From assembly GCA_965249895.1 (NCBI GenBank), contig CBDFNC010000001.1:62001-126000 (forward strand): 64,000 nucleotides of DNA, written 5' to 3'. Under the pieces are notes generated by a model. That model was given only the letters and a program-made list of their open reading frames with translations. It was not told the origin of the DNA and searched no databases. The position numbers and the translations under genes are program-made. Source of the DNA: CBDFNC01 sp965249895 (GTDB lineage: Bacteria; Pseudomonadota; Gammaproteobacteria; Enterobacterales; CBDFNC01). Positions 10,301 through 18,860 of this stretch are shown piece by piece (the stretch's first letter is position 1; each line of letters starts with the position of its first letter).

Positions 10301-10799
10301 ATTTACAGAGCTGGATACCGGTGAGCAGGGGATGGTGCTGATAGGTGGCGCCCAGGTGATGCTGGGTTATTTAAATGATAAACAAAGAACCAATGAGGTG
10401 ATTCGTGAGATGGCAGGTACTCGCTGGTACGTCACCGGAGATAAAGGGCAGATAGATAAGGATGGTTTCCTGACAATCGTGGACAGGTATTCCCGCTTTG
10501 CCAAGTTGGGTGGAGAAATGGTCAGTTTAAGTGCCGTGGAGCAGGCGGTTCGAGAGCAGCATAGTGACGACATAGAGCTGGTGGCTGTATCTTTGACCGA
10601 CCCGAAAAAAGGAGAGCGTATTGTGTTGCTACATGAAGGTGAGCTGGATACTGATCAGGTTAAAAAGGCTATGCTCAGTCAGGGTTGTAATCCACTGATG
10701 GTACCCAGCAAATGGCTGCAGGTAGCGCTGGTACCTAAGCTTGGTTCGGGTAAAACTGATTTTAACAGCGCTAAACAGCTGGCCTTAGCGGCAGCTTAA
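7347..10799 (+). CDS. aas: Trifunctional acyl-[ACP]-phospholipid acyltransferase: LplT-like transporter + PlsC acyltransferase + AMP-dependent ligase
   Basis: One 1150-residue frame fuses three activities that E. coli keeps in lplT and aas. Residues about 1-410 are an MFS-type lysophospholipid flippase with many membrane segments (FMADRHPKNQV loop after the second). Residues about 430-620 are a PlsC-type acyltransferase with the HX4D catalytic box (NHISWID, near 451) and the PEGTISR box near 525. Residues about 650-1150 are an AMP-forming acyl-ACP ligase with the P-loop SSGSEGAPKGVMLSH near 793 and later EGYGTTET and TGDKG. The fusion would import 2-acyl lysophospholipids, activate a fatty acid onto ACP and re-acylate the lipid at the inner membrane. 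A ribosome site AAGGAACGGGA precedes the ATG. It is probably controlled by the divergent XRE gene. Confidence 0.93.
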   Translation: MKKLTSFTGAWPFIIAVFLNAFVDLGHKIVIQNTVFKVYDGQQQILLTALVNGLILLPFILLLTPAGFMADRHPKNQVMRVAAWAAVVLTLGITVCYYLGWFWPAFAMTFLLAVQSAFYSPAKYGYIRPLFGKERLAGANGLVQAVSIIAILSGTLAYSFLFERWYTPDATTPEEILLLIAPLGWLLVANSLIELVMAYRLPKLEQGSPDKKFDWQAYRSGQMTRDSLRPLKDRKIIRLSIIGLAMFWGIGQMLLAAFPAYAKAHFAVTNTMVIQAIIASTGLGIAIGSWLAGRWSRSFIETGLIPIGAVGVAVSLLLLPQMGSPFTQGLCFLAIGTMGGIFIVPLNALIQFHAGENEMGRILAVNNWVQNVVMASLLVLTAAFAVYGFDSVFLLTFTGIIAVFGGTYTVFKLPQSLVRIALSWTMSRRYKVSVQGMKNIPGQGGVLLLGNHISWIDWAILQIASPRPIRFVMHTSIYNRWYLSWFFKLVGCIPIESGASSIKSLKSVAELLDKGEVVALFPEGTISRTGHLAEFRRGFERACEMCEQDIQIVPFYLRGLWGSQFSRSSDRLKQSRSTGLHRDLVVAFGAPLPKSTKVDVLKRRVFDLSVHSWQEHVAALPSLGHAWIDSVKRSGNETAIMDSMGSSLSASETLTGAIGLSKRIKKLTKEQNVGILMPTSAPGVLVNMAGLLAGKTLVNLNYTASQEAIISAIKQAEINTIYSSKCFIGKLKQKGIDLDEVLSGVNLVYLEELGQGITKGEKLITLGMVKVLPAWALRLLFLKAAHNTDPAAIMFSSGSEGAPKGVMLSHSNIMANLKQISDVLNTQETDVVMASLPLFHAFGLTVTQFMPLIEGVPMVCHADPTDAEGVGKAVAKHKASLMFATSTFLRLYAKNRKLHPLMFESLRLVVAGAEKLNPEVRELFESKFNHPVLEGYGTTETTPVASVNLPDQLDTTWWQVQLGGKTDTVGMPLPGTSFKVVDPETFTELDTGEQGMVLIGGAQVMLGYLNDKQRTNEVIREMAGTRWYVTGDKGQIDKDGFLTIVDRYSRFAKLGGEMVSLSAVEQAVREQHSDDIELVAVSLTDPKKGERIVLLHEGELDTDQVKKAMLSQGCNPLMVPSKWLQVALVPKLGSGKTDFNSAKQLALAAA

Positions 10800-10826
10800 T
10801 GAGTCTGTGTTGAACAAATAGCTGTA

Positions 10827-10860
10827 TCTATGGTGACCGTGTCGTCACGGGAGCCATAGA
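10827..10860 (+). other. Imperfect stem-loop downstream of aas fusion
   Basis: TCTATGG and CCATAGA pair at the outside, CCGTG and CACGG inside, separated by a symmetric three-base internal loop and closed by TCGT. There is no T-run after it, so a factor-independent terminator is not clear. It may stabilise the 3' end of the acyltransferase transcript. Confidence 0.5.
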
Positions 10861-11046
10861 TCCTAGGCGTAGAAGGCAATATGGTATGAGCGAATAACCT
10901 TCTTTCAGCCGCTTATGAAAGCCAATTCTCTATTTTGCGCTGTTCAACACGGGATATTAATTAAACCACCGCCGCAGGTGGTTTGACTCAACGAGGCTCT
11001 GCCGTTCTGGCGTACAGCTTGGGTTTTGTGTAATAGGTTTAAAGGC

Positions 11047-11155
11047 CACTGGATTCCCTCGTTCGAGGGAATGACATTGTAATCAGTGGATTAACGCGAA
11101 CTCCGTCATTACCAGCTTGACTGGTATGGTCCGACATCTCGGTCCAGCGACTTTA
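11047..11155 (+). repeat. Partial copy of a dispersed MITE/REP-like repeat
   Basis: The stretch contains CCACTGGATTCC...GGAATGACA and then CAGCTTGACTGGTATGG plus TCCGACATCTCGGTCCAG. The same blocks occur in the repeat copies near 46.7 kb, 48.4 kb and 55.4 kb. The terminal inverted repeat of the family (CCGTCCTGAAAC) is absent here, and the blocks are in a different order, so this is a partial or rearranged copy. It lies directly against a broken saccharopine-dehydrogenase-like gene. Confidence 0.7.
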
Positions 11156-11157
11156 AA

Positions 11158-11412
11158 TGGGTGCTTTGGGCCGAGAATGGAGTTGGTCCCTATATACCAA
11201 CCCTCTCAGCGATAATCCTTGCCAAAAAGTTGATTGCAGGAAGTATTGATACCAAAGGTGCTGTGCCTTGCTTGGGGATGTACACACTGGAAGAGTTTGA
11301 TCAGGAAGCTTCCTTACTCGGTATCTATCGGTATACGGAGGTGAACACCCGGGCTCCAAATTGTGCTGTTACTGAGCAAGCACATCAACATCATATAGCC
11401 GTAAACCAATAA
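11158..11412 (+). pseudogene. C-terminal remnant of a saccharopine dehydrogenase-like protein
   Basis: The frame reading WAENGVGPYIPTLSAIILAK, then GAVPCLGMYTLEEF, resembles the extreme C-terminus of saccharopine dehydrogenase-family proteins (GPYxPTLxAIxLAKKL...GAMPCLGLFTLDEF). Nothing upstream in this frame continues the protein; the dispersed repeat begins immediately before. The likely interpretation is a gene cut by a repeat or deletion, leaving only about 65 family-like residues. Family recognition is by pattern memory only. Confidence 0.55.
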
Positions 11413-12167
11413 CAAATGAAAGCGATTGGCAATAGAATACCTTGGTGGGTCAAGTAAAAAATCAGGGAGTTTTGGCCTAAAAAGGCGAAGTTTTTTGTTA
11501 TTTTGCTTTTGTTGATTTTCAGACCAAATAACTTTTTTTCACCAAGCCATATCCCGATCAATACAACACCTATCCAAGGGTCAAATCGCACCAGATCCAA
11601 AGTTGTATCGGGCAAGGGGATAGATACAATCGTTGTTAGCCCCCATTCATTAACTTGCCTTATCAAGTAAGTAGCTTGACTCCAACAGTCGAGTGAGTCA
11701 CATACTTTAACCAGGGAGGAGTCTATTAAGAGGTGTTGGACTAATATACCCAGCCCTAAGATCAAAGCCACACTGGGTATACGAGCAAAAGGAATAGCAA
11801 CCAGGCTGGCTAGCGTTATAAAATGAAGTATGCCGAAATATATCCAATTATCTGGGCTGAAAATATAAGTTATTACGCTGATAGTTAATGCTGAACCGCC
11901 CAGTTTCATCAATCTGTTTATGACTTTAGTTATAACTATATTTCGGTGGTAGTCCTGATACATACCATAGCCAAACAAGCTCAAAAATAGCGTAACAATG
12001 ACAAGGCGGAAGTTTTTTATAAATGAGTTTTCGTAACTAAAGTGGATCAAGTTAAACAGGCCCAGGTCGTAGATAAAATGAAATAGTGCCATTAACAAGC
12101 AGGCAAGCCCTCTAATTACATCAGGCTCAAATTCTCTGTGTCGCTTTGATTTCATCCTTCTACCCAT
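11391..12167 (-). CDS. Heparan-alpha-glucosaminide N-acetyltransferase-like membrane protein (DUF1624)
   Basis: The 258-residue protein begins with a basic segment and FEPDVIRGLACLLMALFHFIYDLGLF, the hallmark of the DUF1624/HGSNAT catalytic domain (RGLA...MxxFHxxYDL). About seven hydrophobic segments follow, with an IGWWLGE-like GIWLGEKKLFG and a C-terminal LGQNSLIFYLTHQGILLP, also typical. In-frame ATGs lie at 12167 and 12155. It is an inner-membrane protein; an acyl or acetyl transfer role is expected from the family, but no bacterial substrate is evident. It is AT-richer than the aas fusion to its left. Confidence 0.83.
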   Translation of the reverse strand: MGRRMKSKRHREFEPDVIRGLACLLMALFHFIYDLGLFNLIHFSYENSFIKNFRLVIVTLFLSLFGYGMYQDYHRNIVITKVINRLMKLGGSALTISVITYIFSPDNWIYFGILHFITLASLVAIPFARIPSVALILGLGILVQHLLIDSSLVKVCDSLDCWSQATYLIRQVNEWGLTTIVSIPLPDTTLDLVRFDPWIGVVLIGIWLGEKKLFGLKINKSKITKNFAFLGQNSLIFYLTHQGILLPIAFICYWFTAI

Positions 12168-12356
12168 GCTGCACGAAGCTAAATTTGAGGATGAACTCTA
12201 AACTTCCTATTTACTGATTGCGTTAACCCAAGTTAATGACTTACAGCAGAGCGAGGGGGGATTGAGCCGTCAGTCCATTACCGACAGGACTAGATGCATC
12301 TGTCCCGTTTATGCCGTGGAAGCCCTTGTGTACACGAACAAAACCTTCCTAGGATT

Positions 12357-12928
12357 TTAAGTGCTGCCACAAGGAGGACCGGGCAGATCGGAACTCAGCT
12401 CTGAGTTTGCTTCTGTGTAGGCATCGTAAACATGTGCATTAACTGTCACTGTTTGATAGCTTGGCTGTACACCGGATACGCCCGAAATGCATCGTTAATC
12501 GTCGCCAGCATGCTCAATACACTTATCCTTTCGTTATAACCTGCGTTAACCGTCAGGGTGGCGGAGTTACCCGGTTTCAGTGCGGCTTTAGTTTTAATTT
12601 GAGATACAGAGCTCATACCTTCCAGGTAGCTAAAGGGGCAGAATTACCGGTTTCGGCTAATGTCTTAACTCCATCATTTGCACTTTGTCCAACTTCAAAA
12701 ACGTTAAATGCTTTGTTGTGTACCACAATGACTGGTGGTGTTAGTAGCTGAGCATAAGTTGGGACTGGTCAAATTTGGGTAACAGATCTATCGGGTTTGG
12801 TAAGCCGAACCCATCTCAGGGATGAGATGTAAAGCGCATGGATGCACGTTCGGCGAACCTTGCTGGCACTGGCTTCGCAGATTGCATCTGCTCCAACAAA
12901 GGCCGGTTAGAATTAGTTTTTTTAACAT
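12357..12928 (-). pseudogene. Broken spondin-domain protein gene
   Basis: On the minus strand an ATG at 12928 opens a signal-peptide-like start MLKKLILTGLC. The frame is then interrupted by a REP-like insertion (about 12765-12897). The gene resumes as YAQLLTPPVIVVHNKAFNVF, EVGQSANDGVKTLAETGNSA, PLATWK, shifts frame near 12615, continues as SVSQIKTKAALKPGNSATLT and VLSMLATINDAF, and ends VNAHVYDAYTEANSE before a stop at 12357. This order matches bacterial spondin_N proteins (LTPPLVATH, FELGQPAS, LxPGxSxTxxL, SMLLPTNDGF, AYDAGTEAN). At least one insertion and one or more frameshifts make it a pseudogene. It was probably a secreted protein. Confidence 0.75.
12763..12897 (+). repeat. REP-like repeat inserted in the spondin gene
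   Basis: The block contains GGTCAAATTTGGGTAACAG, the palindrome half CCCATCTCAGGGATGAGATG, and TTCGGCGAACCTTGCTGGCA followed by CTTCGCAGATTGCATCTGCT. The first and third parts recur at 23812-23873, the third at 16164-16212, and the CCCATCTCA palindrome at 21195-21242. It separates the signal peptide of the spondin gene from the rest. Confidence 0.7.
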
Positions 12929-13206
12929 ATCAATTCTCCATGTAAATATCCCCGTGAGACGTGAACAAAGAGTAATTCTCACCATGAAATGTTGTTGTCG
13001 AAGTCGTTGGTAACATACGACCAAGAGCAATAAACTTCACCGAAATATCTCTGCAACCATTAGGAAATACCTTACTCCACTTATTCCAATTGATGTGTCA
13101 TTATCGATCACTTATATCATATAGTTATTTTATAGAGATGAAGGGTATTTTCCACAGGGAGGATCATTTTCGATAATGTAAGGGAATAGCTAGGGGATAC
13201 CTTTTA

Positions 13207-13419
13207 ATGTATAAGTGGATAGCTTTGGTGGCTACTTTAGTTGCCTCGTCATTAATGACTACAGGTTTGGTCAGCGCCTTATTGGATTTGGGGGCATTTG
13301 TTGTTCTTTTGGTTGTTGTGATCAGGAGAGCGCTCAGACAAAAAGCGTTAAAAGTGGATGAGTCTCAAGTAACCAAGCAAGCAGAGTCTCGCAGTGAAAA
13401 AATTGATATTACCCCCTAG
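13207..13419 (+). CDS. Small membrane protein, hypothetical
   Basis: The 70-residue frame has two hydrophobic stretches (WIALVATLVASSLMTTGLV and LDLGAFVVLLVVVI) followed by a basic/acidic tail (RRALRQKALK...). A weak GGGGA lies upstream of the ATG. The hydrophobic-plus-charged layout is credible for a small inner-membrane protein. No family is recognised. It is convergent with the YeiH-type gene, 10 bases from its stop. Confidence 0.45.
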   Translation: MYKWIALVATLVASSLMTTGLVSALLDLGAFVVLLVVVIRRALRQKALKVDESQVTKQAESRSEKIDITP

Positions 13420-13429
13420 AGTATCTGCC

Positions 13430-14377
13430 TTATACAATTAGCTGAATATAACTCAGTGAGCCCAGCCCGATAATCAGCCATAACAACACTCCCAGCAACA
13501 TGGGCTTAGGCCCTGCGGCGCTAAGTTGTTGTACCGTTATACCTGAACCAATAAAAAACAGACAAGCAACTAATACGTGTTTTGACGCGGTAAATATCAG
13601 CTCATAGGTGGTGTGAAACGCGGGTACAAAGTGTGAAAACAAGATAGCCAGGCAATAGAAAAGGATGAAATATGGGATGCCAATCTTTTTGCTGTCACTG
13701 CGAAATAGTAAGGCACTTAAAAGAGCGACGGGAATAATCCAAAGTGCGCGGGCTAATTTTATGGTTGTGGCCGTTTTTAGTGCTTCATCGCCATAGGCCC
13801 CTGCTGCTCCTACCACCGAAGACGTGTCATGAATGGCGATAGCGGCCCAGGTTCCGAATGCTTGCTGACTCATCTCTAACCAATGGCCCACCGCCGGAAA
13901 CACAAATAAGGCAATGGAATTAAGTACAAACACTGTGGCTAATGCCAACGAGGTTTGTTCGGCTTTGGCGTTAATCGCCGGTGCAACAGCCGCTATGGCG
14001 CTGCCGCCACAGATTGCAGTACCGGATGCAATCAAATGACCCGTTTTTTTCTCCAGTTTTAGTGCTTTGGTGATCAACCAGCCAATCACCAGGGTGCAAA
14101 AGATAGAGCCCACAATCAGGCCAAACCCTTGTGTACTTGCTGCTATGGCCTGGTCCAGGTGAATACCGAAACCCAAACCAACAATAGAGTAGGCAAGTAG
14201 CTTTTTGGTGATCACGGCAATATCAAACTGCTTCGGCACCAGTCCTAAACTTGCCATACTAAAACCCAGGATCAGGGCCACAGGTGAGCTGATGATGGGA
14301 AACAAACAAAGCAGTGCGATAAAAAAGAAAGGTAAGCCTGTAGCTTGAAGCCGTTTTATTGCGTTGTTCGAGTGCAT
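13430..14377 (-). CDS. YeiH family putative sulfate exporter
   Basis: The 315-residue protein is strongly hydrophobic with about ten membrane segments. It carries the family landmarks GFSMASLG-like N-terminus, SIVGLGFGIHLDQAI, the conserved loop SGTAICGGSAIAAVAPAI, and AIHDTSSVVGAA. This is the UPF0324/YeiH (Cons_hypoth698) family of inner-membrane proteins, annotated as putative sulfate exporters; the substrate is not certain. The usual LysR neighbour is absent. The upstream 450 bases on its 5' side hold no gene. Confidence 0.92.
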   Translation of the reverse strand: MHSNNAIKRLQATGLPFFFIALLCLFPIISSPVALILGFSMASLGLVPKQFDIAVITKKLLAYSIVGLGFGIHLDQAIAASTQGFGLIVGSIFCTLVIGWLITKALKLEKKTGHLIASGTAICGGSAIAAVAPAINAKAEQTSLALATVFVLNSIALFVFPAVGHWLEMSQQAFGTWAAIAIHDTSSVVGAAGAYGDEALKTATTIKLARALWIIPVALLSALLFRSDSKKIGIPYFILFYCLAILFSHFVPAFHTTYELIFTASKHVLVACLFFIGSGITVQQLSAAGPKPMLLGVLLWLIIGLGSLSYIQLIV

Positions 14378-14831
14378 TCAAATAAGCTGGTTAAGAGACA
14401 AGAGTAAAGGGAGTATACGCCCTTGTTTTCTTTCGGTTAATCTAATAATGCTGAAACCAGTGTTAATAATTCTTAAACACATAAAATTAATGTAAAAAAT
14501 AAACTAAATACAACTGACAACTCAGGCCGGTGTGCTTAGGACGATTTAGAATGCGTTTAATGGGAAGATCTGTGATGCCTCCAGAAAGGTACAGCAAATC
14601 GGCCTGGCCGGAGATAAGAGAATGCAGATTTTACCTTCCATAAAATTATCATAAATGTAGTGACAATAGTTCTTCACCGTCAGTCAAAATTTTAGCCATT
14701 ATATGAAGCGTAAACCTCAGTTTCACCTGTGGAAAAGCCAACATCATTCCCGGATTTTAAGTGTTAATATTCTCAATTTAATTGATGTACTTTGAACATA
14801 TTTGGATTTAGCTCTCATTATTCAGTTAGCT
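14378..14831. other. Gene-free AT-rich stretch
   Basis: This stretch between the YeiH and DMT genes holds no credible frame on either strand. It must carry the promoter of the YeiH gene near its left side. No repeat shared with the other intergenic regions was seen. Confidence 0.6.
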
Positions 14832-15806
14832 TTAACTACATTCGCTGTTTAACCTTTTATTGGTTGTATTTATATTCTTTTCTTCCCTCATGGTTGAGTG
14901 AATACCAAGTATGACCCCAAGAATAATTAGCATTGCTGATAAAATTTCTCCGCCAGAGGGCCAAGTTTGATCTAAAGCATAACCGTAAAGAAGACTAGAG
15001 ATGGTTTCAAATATAATTAGCTGGCCTGTAACTGCAACGGGCAAATATCTTGATATTTGATTCCACCATACTGTTGCCAGCCACGATACAACAAGGCCTA
15101 GAAATAAAGATCCAAGCAGTAACTTTAACATCAGCTCAGTGACATTATTCTGTGTGAAAATTATATCTGTTGAGTACATGAGTAGAGGTAATGCGATGAC
15201 ACACTGAAGCAAACAACATATACCTATAGCCGTAGACCAAGATTGAGCTGAAATTTTTTGGTTTTGCTTTAAAAATTTTGCATTTGATAGTGCATACCAG
15301 GTCCACAATACAAGCGCTATAACAGCAAATATTGCTCCCAAAAATTGTCGCTCACCGGTATGTAATTCATTTGAATTATGTTGGCTTACTATATTTAGTG
15401 CGATGATTCCTAGGAAGATTAAACAGACAGGAAATAATAGTTTACGGAAACTAAACGTTTTCTCAATCATGTTTCCAATAATAAGAATGCTGATCGGTAG
15501 TATACCTATGATTAGTGCAGAAATTGTTATACCACCATAATGTACCCCCATGCTTAAGCATACGTAATAACCTACATTACCCGAAAATGCTAATAAAAAA
15601 GCTGTGCGCCATTGCTTAATATTTAAGTGTTGAAAGTTCTTAAAGTTGATGAGAATAATAATAATTGAAACTAGCCCGTATACTAGATACCGGCCAATAG
15701 CTATCGCCATTGGATTAACTTCTGGTAAATAGTGGGGTATCAGAAATGCCGTTCCCCAAATGAAATTTACGAGAATCCCTATTGCGATACATGTCCAAAA
15801 TGACAT
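14832..15806 (-). CDS. DMT superfamily (EamA) transporter
   Basis: The 324-residue protein has about ten hydrophobic segments in two five-segment halves (first half opening with IAIGILVNFIWGTAFLIPHY and second with FLGAIFAVIALVLWTWYAL), the EamA duplication. It would be a drug/metabolite exporter in the inner membrane; the substrate is unknown. The gene is noticeably AT-richer than metE on its right, with many AAA/TTA codons, which suggests later acquisition. It has long gene-free flanks on both sides and therefore is probably monocistronic. Confidence 0.88.
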   Translation of the reverse strand: MSFWTCIAIGILVNFIWGTAFLIPHYLPEVNPMAIAIGRYLVYGLVSIIIILINFKNFQHLNIKQWRTAFLLAFSGNVGYYVCLSMGVHYGGITISALIIGILPISILIIGNMIEKTFSFRKLLFPVCLIFLGIIALNIVSQHNSNELHTGERQFLGAIFAVIALVLWTWYALSNAKFLKQNQKISAQSWSTAIGICCLLQCVIALPLLMYSTDIIFTQNNVTELMLKLLLGSLFLGLVVSWLATVWWNQISRYLPVAVTGQLIIFETISSLLYGYALDQTWPSGGEILSAMLIILGVILGIHSTMREEKNINTTNKRLNSECS

Positions 15807-16266
15807 TGTTTTTCCCTCTTTATGTTATTTGGAGTAAAATATATAAATGTTAATGATTTCAATATATTATCTAGCTTAAACCATCTGCATCAGCTGATTT
15901 TTATCAAATTGTTTCTCGTGGGTTTATTACCCTGATAGTCAGGGAATACCTATAATCGATATATTTTACTTAATTTTGTCTTCTGTTTTTTATAAAAATC
16001 ATAAAGTGGTTATTTAAGAATGACATTAACAGTTGTTAAGAATTATTAATAAATCCACGATATTAAGTGGGGATAGGTTAAGCAGGCCTTTGCACATTAA
16101 TACTTCCTCAACAGCCAGTTCACTATAAGGATTGATCAATACTTGTAGTAGGAGTCGAACTTGTTCGGCGAACCTTGCTAGCACAGGATTCGCAGATTGT
16201 ATCCGTTCCTACAGTCAACACGGAAATGGTTACCTAAAACCCTTTCTTTTGGTTGATTTCGCACGT
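15807..16266. other. Gene-free region carrying a REP-like repeat
   Basis: The left 300 bases are AT-rich and would contain the DMT gene promoter. No frame is convincing. The right part holds a REP-like unit (16144-16214), listed separately, just beyond the 3' end of metE. Confidence 0.6.
16144..16214 (+). repeat. REP-like repeat after metE
   Basis: It starts TGTAGTAGGAG and ends TTCCTACAG, so its ends are partly inverted. It contains TTCGGCGAACCTTGCTAGCA and TTCGCAGATTGTATCCG, matching the units at 12849-12897 and 23844-23873. The position just past the stop of a highly expressed gene is typical of REP units. Confidence 0.7.
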
Positions 16267-18552
16267 TCAGAGAGCTACGGCTCTTAGTTGCTTGGCAGCT
16301 TCAACCATGTTTCTGAGTGCTGCCTCGGTTTCGGGCCAGCCGCGGGTTTTTAAACCACAGTCGGGGTTCACCCATAACCGTTTAGGGTCTACTTTCTCTG
16401 CTGCGCGTTGGATCAGGTTAACCATCCATTCAGTGGTGGGCACATTGGGTGAGTGAATATCGTAGACACCTGGACCGATATCATTTGGATATTTAAAGTC
16501 ATTAAAGGCTTCCAGCAGCTCCATATTCGAACGCGAAGTCTCTATGGTGATCACATCCGCATCCAAAGCCGCTATAGAATCGATAATATCGTTAAATTCG
16601 CAGTAGCACATATGGGTGTGGATCTGAGTCTGGTCTTTTACTCCACTGGCACTGATGCGGAACGCTTTAGTTGCCCAATCCAGATAGGCGGCCTTATCCG
16701 CCTGACGCAGTGGTAAACCTTCTCTCAGGGCGGGTTCATCAATCTGGATCACCTTGATACCTGCCTGCTCTAAATCCACCACTTCATCACGAATAGCCAG
16801 GGCAATTTGCAGCGCGCTTTGTTCACGAGAAATATCATCGCGGTTAAATGACCAGCACAATATAGTGATTGGACCGGTCAGCATGCCTTTCATGGATTTA
16901 CTGGTCAGAGACTGGGCGTAGCGGGTCCAGTCTACGGTCATAGGAACAGATCGGTATACATCACCAAAAATAATGGGTGGTTTAACACAACGGGAGCCAT
17001 AACTCTGAACCCAGCCAAATTCGGTAAAGGCAAATCCTTCCAGCTGTTCACCGAAGTACTCCACCATATCGTTACGCTCCGGCTCACCATGCACCAATAC
17101 ATCCAGCTCAAGGGCTTCCTGACGTTTTACCACATCGGTAATTTCATCTTTCATCCTTTGGACATAGTCCTGCTCACTTAGCTGGCCCTTTTTAAAGGCG
17201 CTACGCGTCTGGCGGATCTCAACTGTTTGTGGAAACGATCCTATGGTGGTGGTTGGGTAAGCGGGCAGGTTAAGGTGTTGCTGTTGCTGCTCGATACGGC
17301 TGGTAAAAGCACTTTCGCGTTTATCATCTTTTTCTGTAAGGGAGGTAACGCGGTTTTTTACGGTTTGGTTATGGATCCTGTTTGAGTCCTGTTTTGAGCT
17401 AACCAGTTTATCGTTAGTGATTAACAACTGCTCTGCAAGCTCAGACTCAGGTTGACTGATAAGGGTTTTTAGTTGGCTTAGCTCAGCCAGTTTCTGCTTG
17501 GCAAAGGCTAACCAGCTCTTAAATTCAGGATCCAGTTGTTGCTCCTGAGTGAGATCTACCGGGCTGTGCAGTAAGCTGCAAGAAGGCGCTAACCATAACC
17601 TTTCTCCCAGTTTTTTTGCTGCCGGGATAATTAGATCCTGGCTTTTATGCAGATCGTTTTTCCAGATGTTGCGTCCGTTAACTACGCCGGCGGACAAAAC
17701 CCAGTCGGCCGGCAGCTGGTCCAGTACAGAAGCCAGTTGTTCAGGGGCGCGAACCAGATCCAAATGTATACCGCTAATGGGCAGTGACAAGGCTAGTTGC
17801 TGGTTGTGGGTGACCGAACCAAAGTAGGTAGCCAGTAAGATGCTGAGTTGGCTTTGAGCCAACTGGGTATAAGCTTGCTGGTAGGCCTGCTGCCATTGTT
17901 TTGGTAAATCCAGTACCAAGGCGGGTTCATCCAGCTGGATCCATTCGACGCCTTGTTGTTTTAATTCAGCAAGCAGATCCTGGTAGGCCTGAGTCAGTGC
18001 CGGTAATAGTTCCAGCTTGTTAAAGTCGCCCTGAGCCTTACCCAGCCATAGATAACTGATGGGACCCAGGATCACTGGTTTAACGTTGAAGCCGGCAGCT
18101 TTTGCTTCAGCGACTTCATTAAGGAGCTGACGATAGCTGATCTTGAATGTTTGATCCTGCTGAAATTCAGGCACTATATAGTGGTAATTAGTATCAAACC
18201 ACTTGGTCATCTCACAGGCGGCGGCTTCTTTTCCGCAACAAGGTGAGCTACCTCTGGCCATCTTAAATAAGGTGTCCAGGGTGATCTGTTTATCTTGTTC
18301 CTGATGGCGCTCAGGGATCACACCAAACGTCGCGGATAAGGTTAAAACCTGGTCATACCATGCAAAGTCACCCACGGGTAACAAGTCCAGACCCGCATCG
18401 GCTTGCTCTTGCCAGTGAGTAAGGCGCAGTTCAGCACCTACTTGCTCCAGCTGGGTTAGGTTTATGGCGCCGGACCAGTACGATTCAACTGCTTTTTTTA
18501 ACTCTCTTTGTGCACCTATTCTTGGGTAGCCCAGGTTATGTAATTTAGCCAT
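16267..18552 (-). CDS. metE: Cobalamin-independent methionine synthase
   Basis: The 761-residue protein transfers the methyl group of 5-methyltetrahydropteroyl-polyglutamate to homocysteine. The N-terminal half begins LGYPRIGAQRELKKAVESYW, as in all MetE proteins. The C-terminal half begins TTTIGSFPQT near residue 440 and carries the zinc ligands His647 and Cys649 (THMCYCEF), Glu671 (TIETS) and Cys732 (NPDCGLKTRGW), matching E. coli 641/643/665/726 with an offset of six. No B12 box of a cobalamin riboswitch was seen upstream. A single MetR-like half-site pair (TGAATTTTATGCA, about 18643) is too weak to assert. Confidence 0.97.
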   Translation of the reverse strand: MAKLHNLGYPRIGAQRELKKAVESYWSGAINLTQLEQVGAELRLTHWQEQADAGLDLLPVGDFAWYDQVLTLSATFGVIPERHQEQDKQITLDTLFKMARGSSPCCGKEAAACEMTKWFDTNYHYIVPEFQQDQTFKISYRQLLNEVAEAKAAGFNVKPVILGPISYLWLGKAQGDFNKLELLPALTQAYQDLLAELKQQGVEWIQLDEPALVLDLPKQWQQAYQQAYTQLAQSQLSILLATYFGSVTHNQQLALSLPISGIHLDLVRAPEQLASVLDQLPADWVLSAGVVNGRNIWKNDLHKSQDLIIPAAKKLGERLWLAPSCSLLHSPVDLTQEQQLDPEFKSWLAFAKQKLAELSQLKTLISQPESELAEQLLITNDKLVSSKQDSNRIHNQTVKNRVTSLTEKDDKRESAFTSRIEQQQQHLNLPAYPTTTIGSFPQTVEIRQTRSAFKKGQLSEQDYVQRMKDEITDVVKRQEALELDVLVHGEPERNDMVEYFGEQLEGFAFTEFGWVQSYGSRCVKPPIIFGDVYRSVPMTVDWTRYAQSLTSKSMKGMLTGPITILCWSFNRDDISREQSALQIALAIRDEVVDLEQAGIKVIQIDEPALREGLPLRQADKAAYLDWATKAFRISASGVKDQTQIHTHMCYCEFNDIIDSIAALDADVITIETSRSNMELLEAFNDFKYPNDIGPGVYDIHSPNVPTTEWMVNLIQRAAEKVDPKRLWVNPDCGLKTRGWPETEAALRNMVEAAKQLRAVAL

Positions 18553-18860
18553 TTGTGAACCCTTTTTGTTTGGACGTTTAGATGGCTATAGTTTTGCATT
18601 GATTATTAATGATAAACAATCTCAAGATATTTGTTTTAAAGTTGAATTTTATGCAAGTTAACAGGGTGCCAGTAATAGCAGGGTTGTGGTGAGGAAGAAA
18701 TAAATTCAATCGTTCTGACTTATGGTAACTCGTTAAATAGATTGATATTTTTAAGAAGATGTTGCCATGGTGTTAGAAAATATTCGCTTGGTATGAAATT
18801 AATTGGCCGTTTTTCCGGTTTAATTATTTGAAACGAATTACAAACATAGAAGGAAATAAA
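18553..18860. promoter_or_regulatory. Divergent promoter region between metE and the bufferin operon
   Basis: About 300 bases separate the two divergent start codons. It must hold both promoters. The bufA ribosome site AGAAGGAAA lies just before 18861. No operator could be defined confidently. Confidence 0.5.

Noticed and set aside
12461..12751. 96-codon plus-strand frame
   Set aside because: Antisense of the spondin-domain pseudogene, which explains the sequence better.
18640..18660. MetR-like site upstream of metE
   Set aside because: TGAATTTTATGCA misses the consensus TGAANNNNNTTCA by one base, and such a match is expected by chance in AT-rich DNA.
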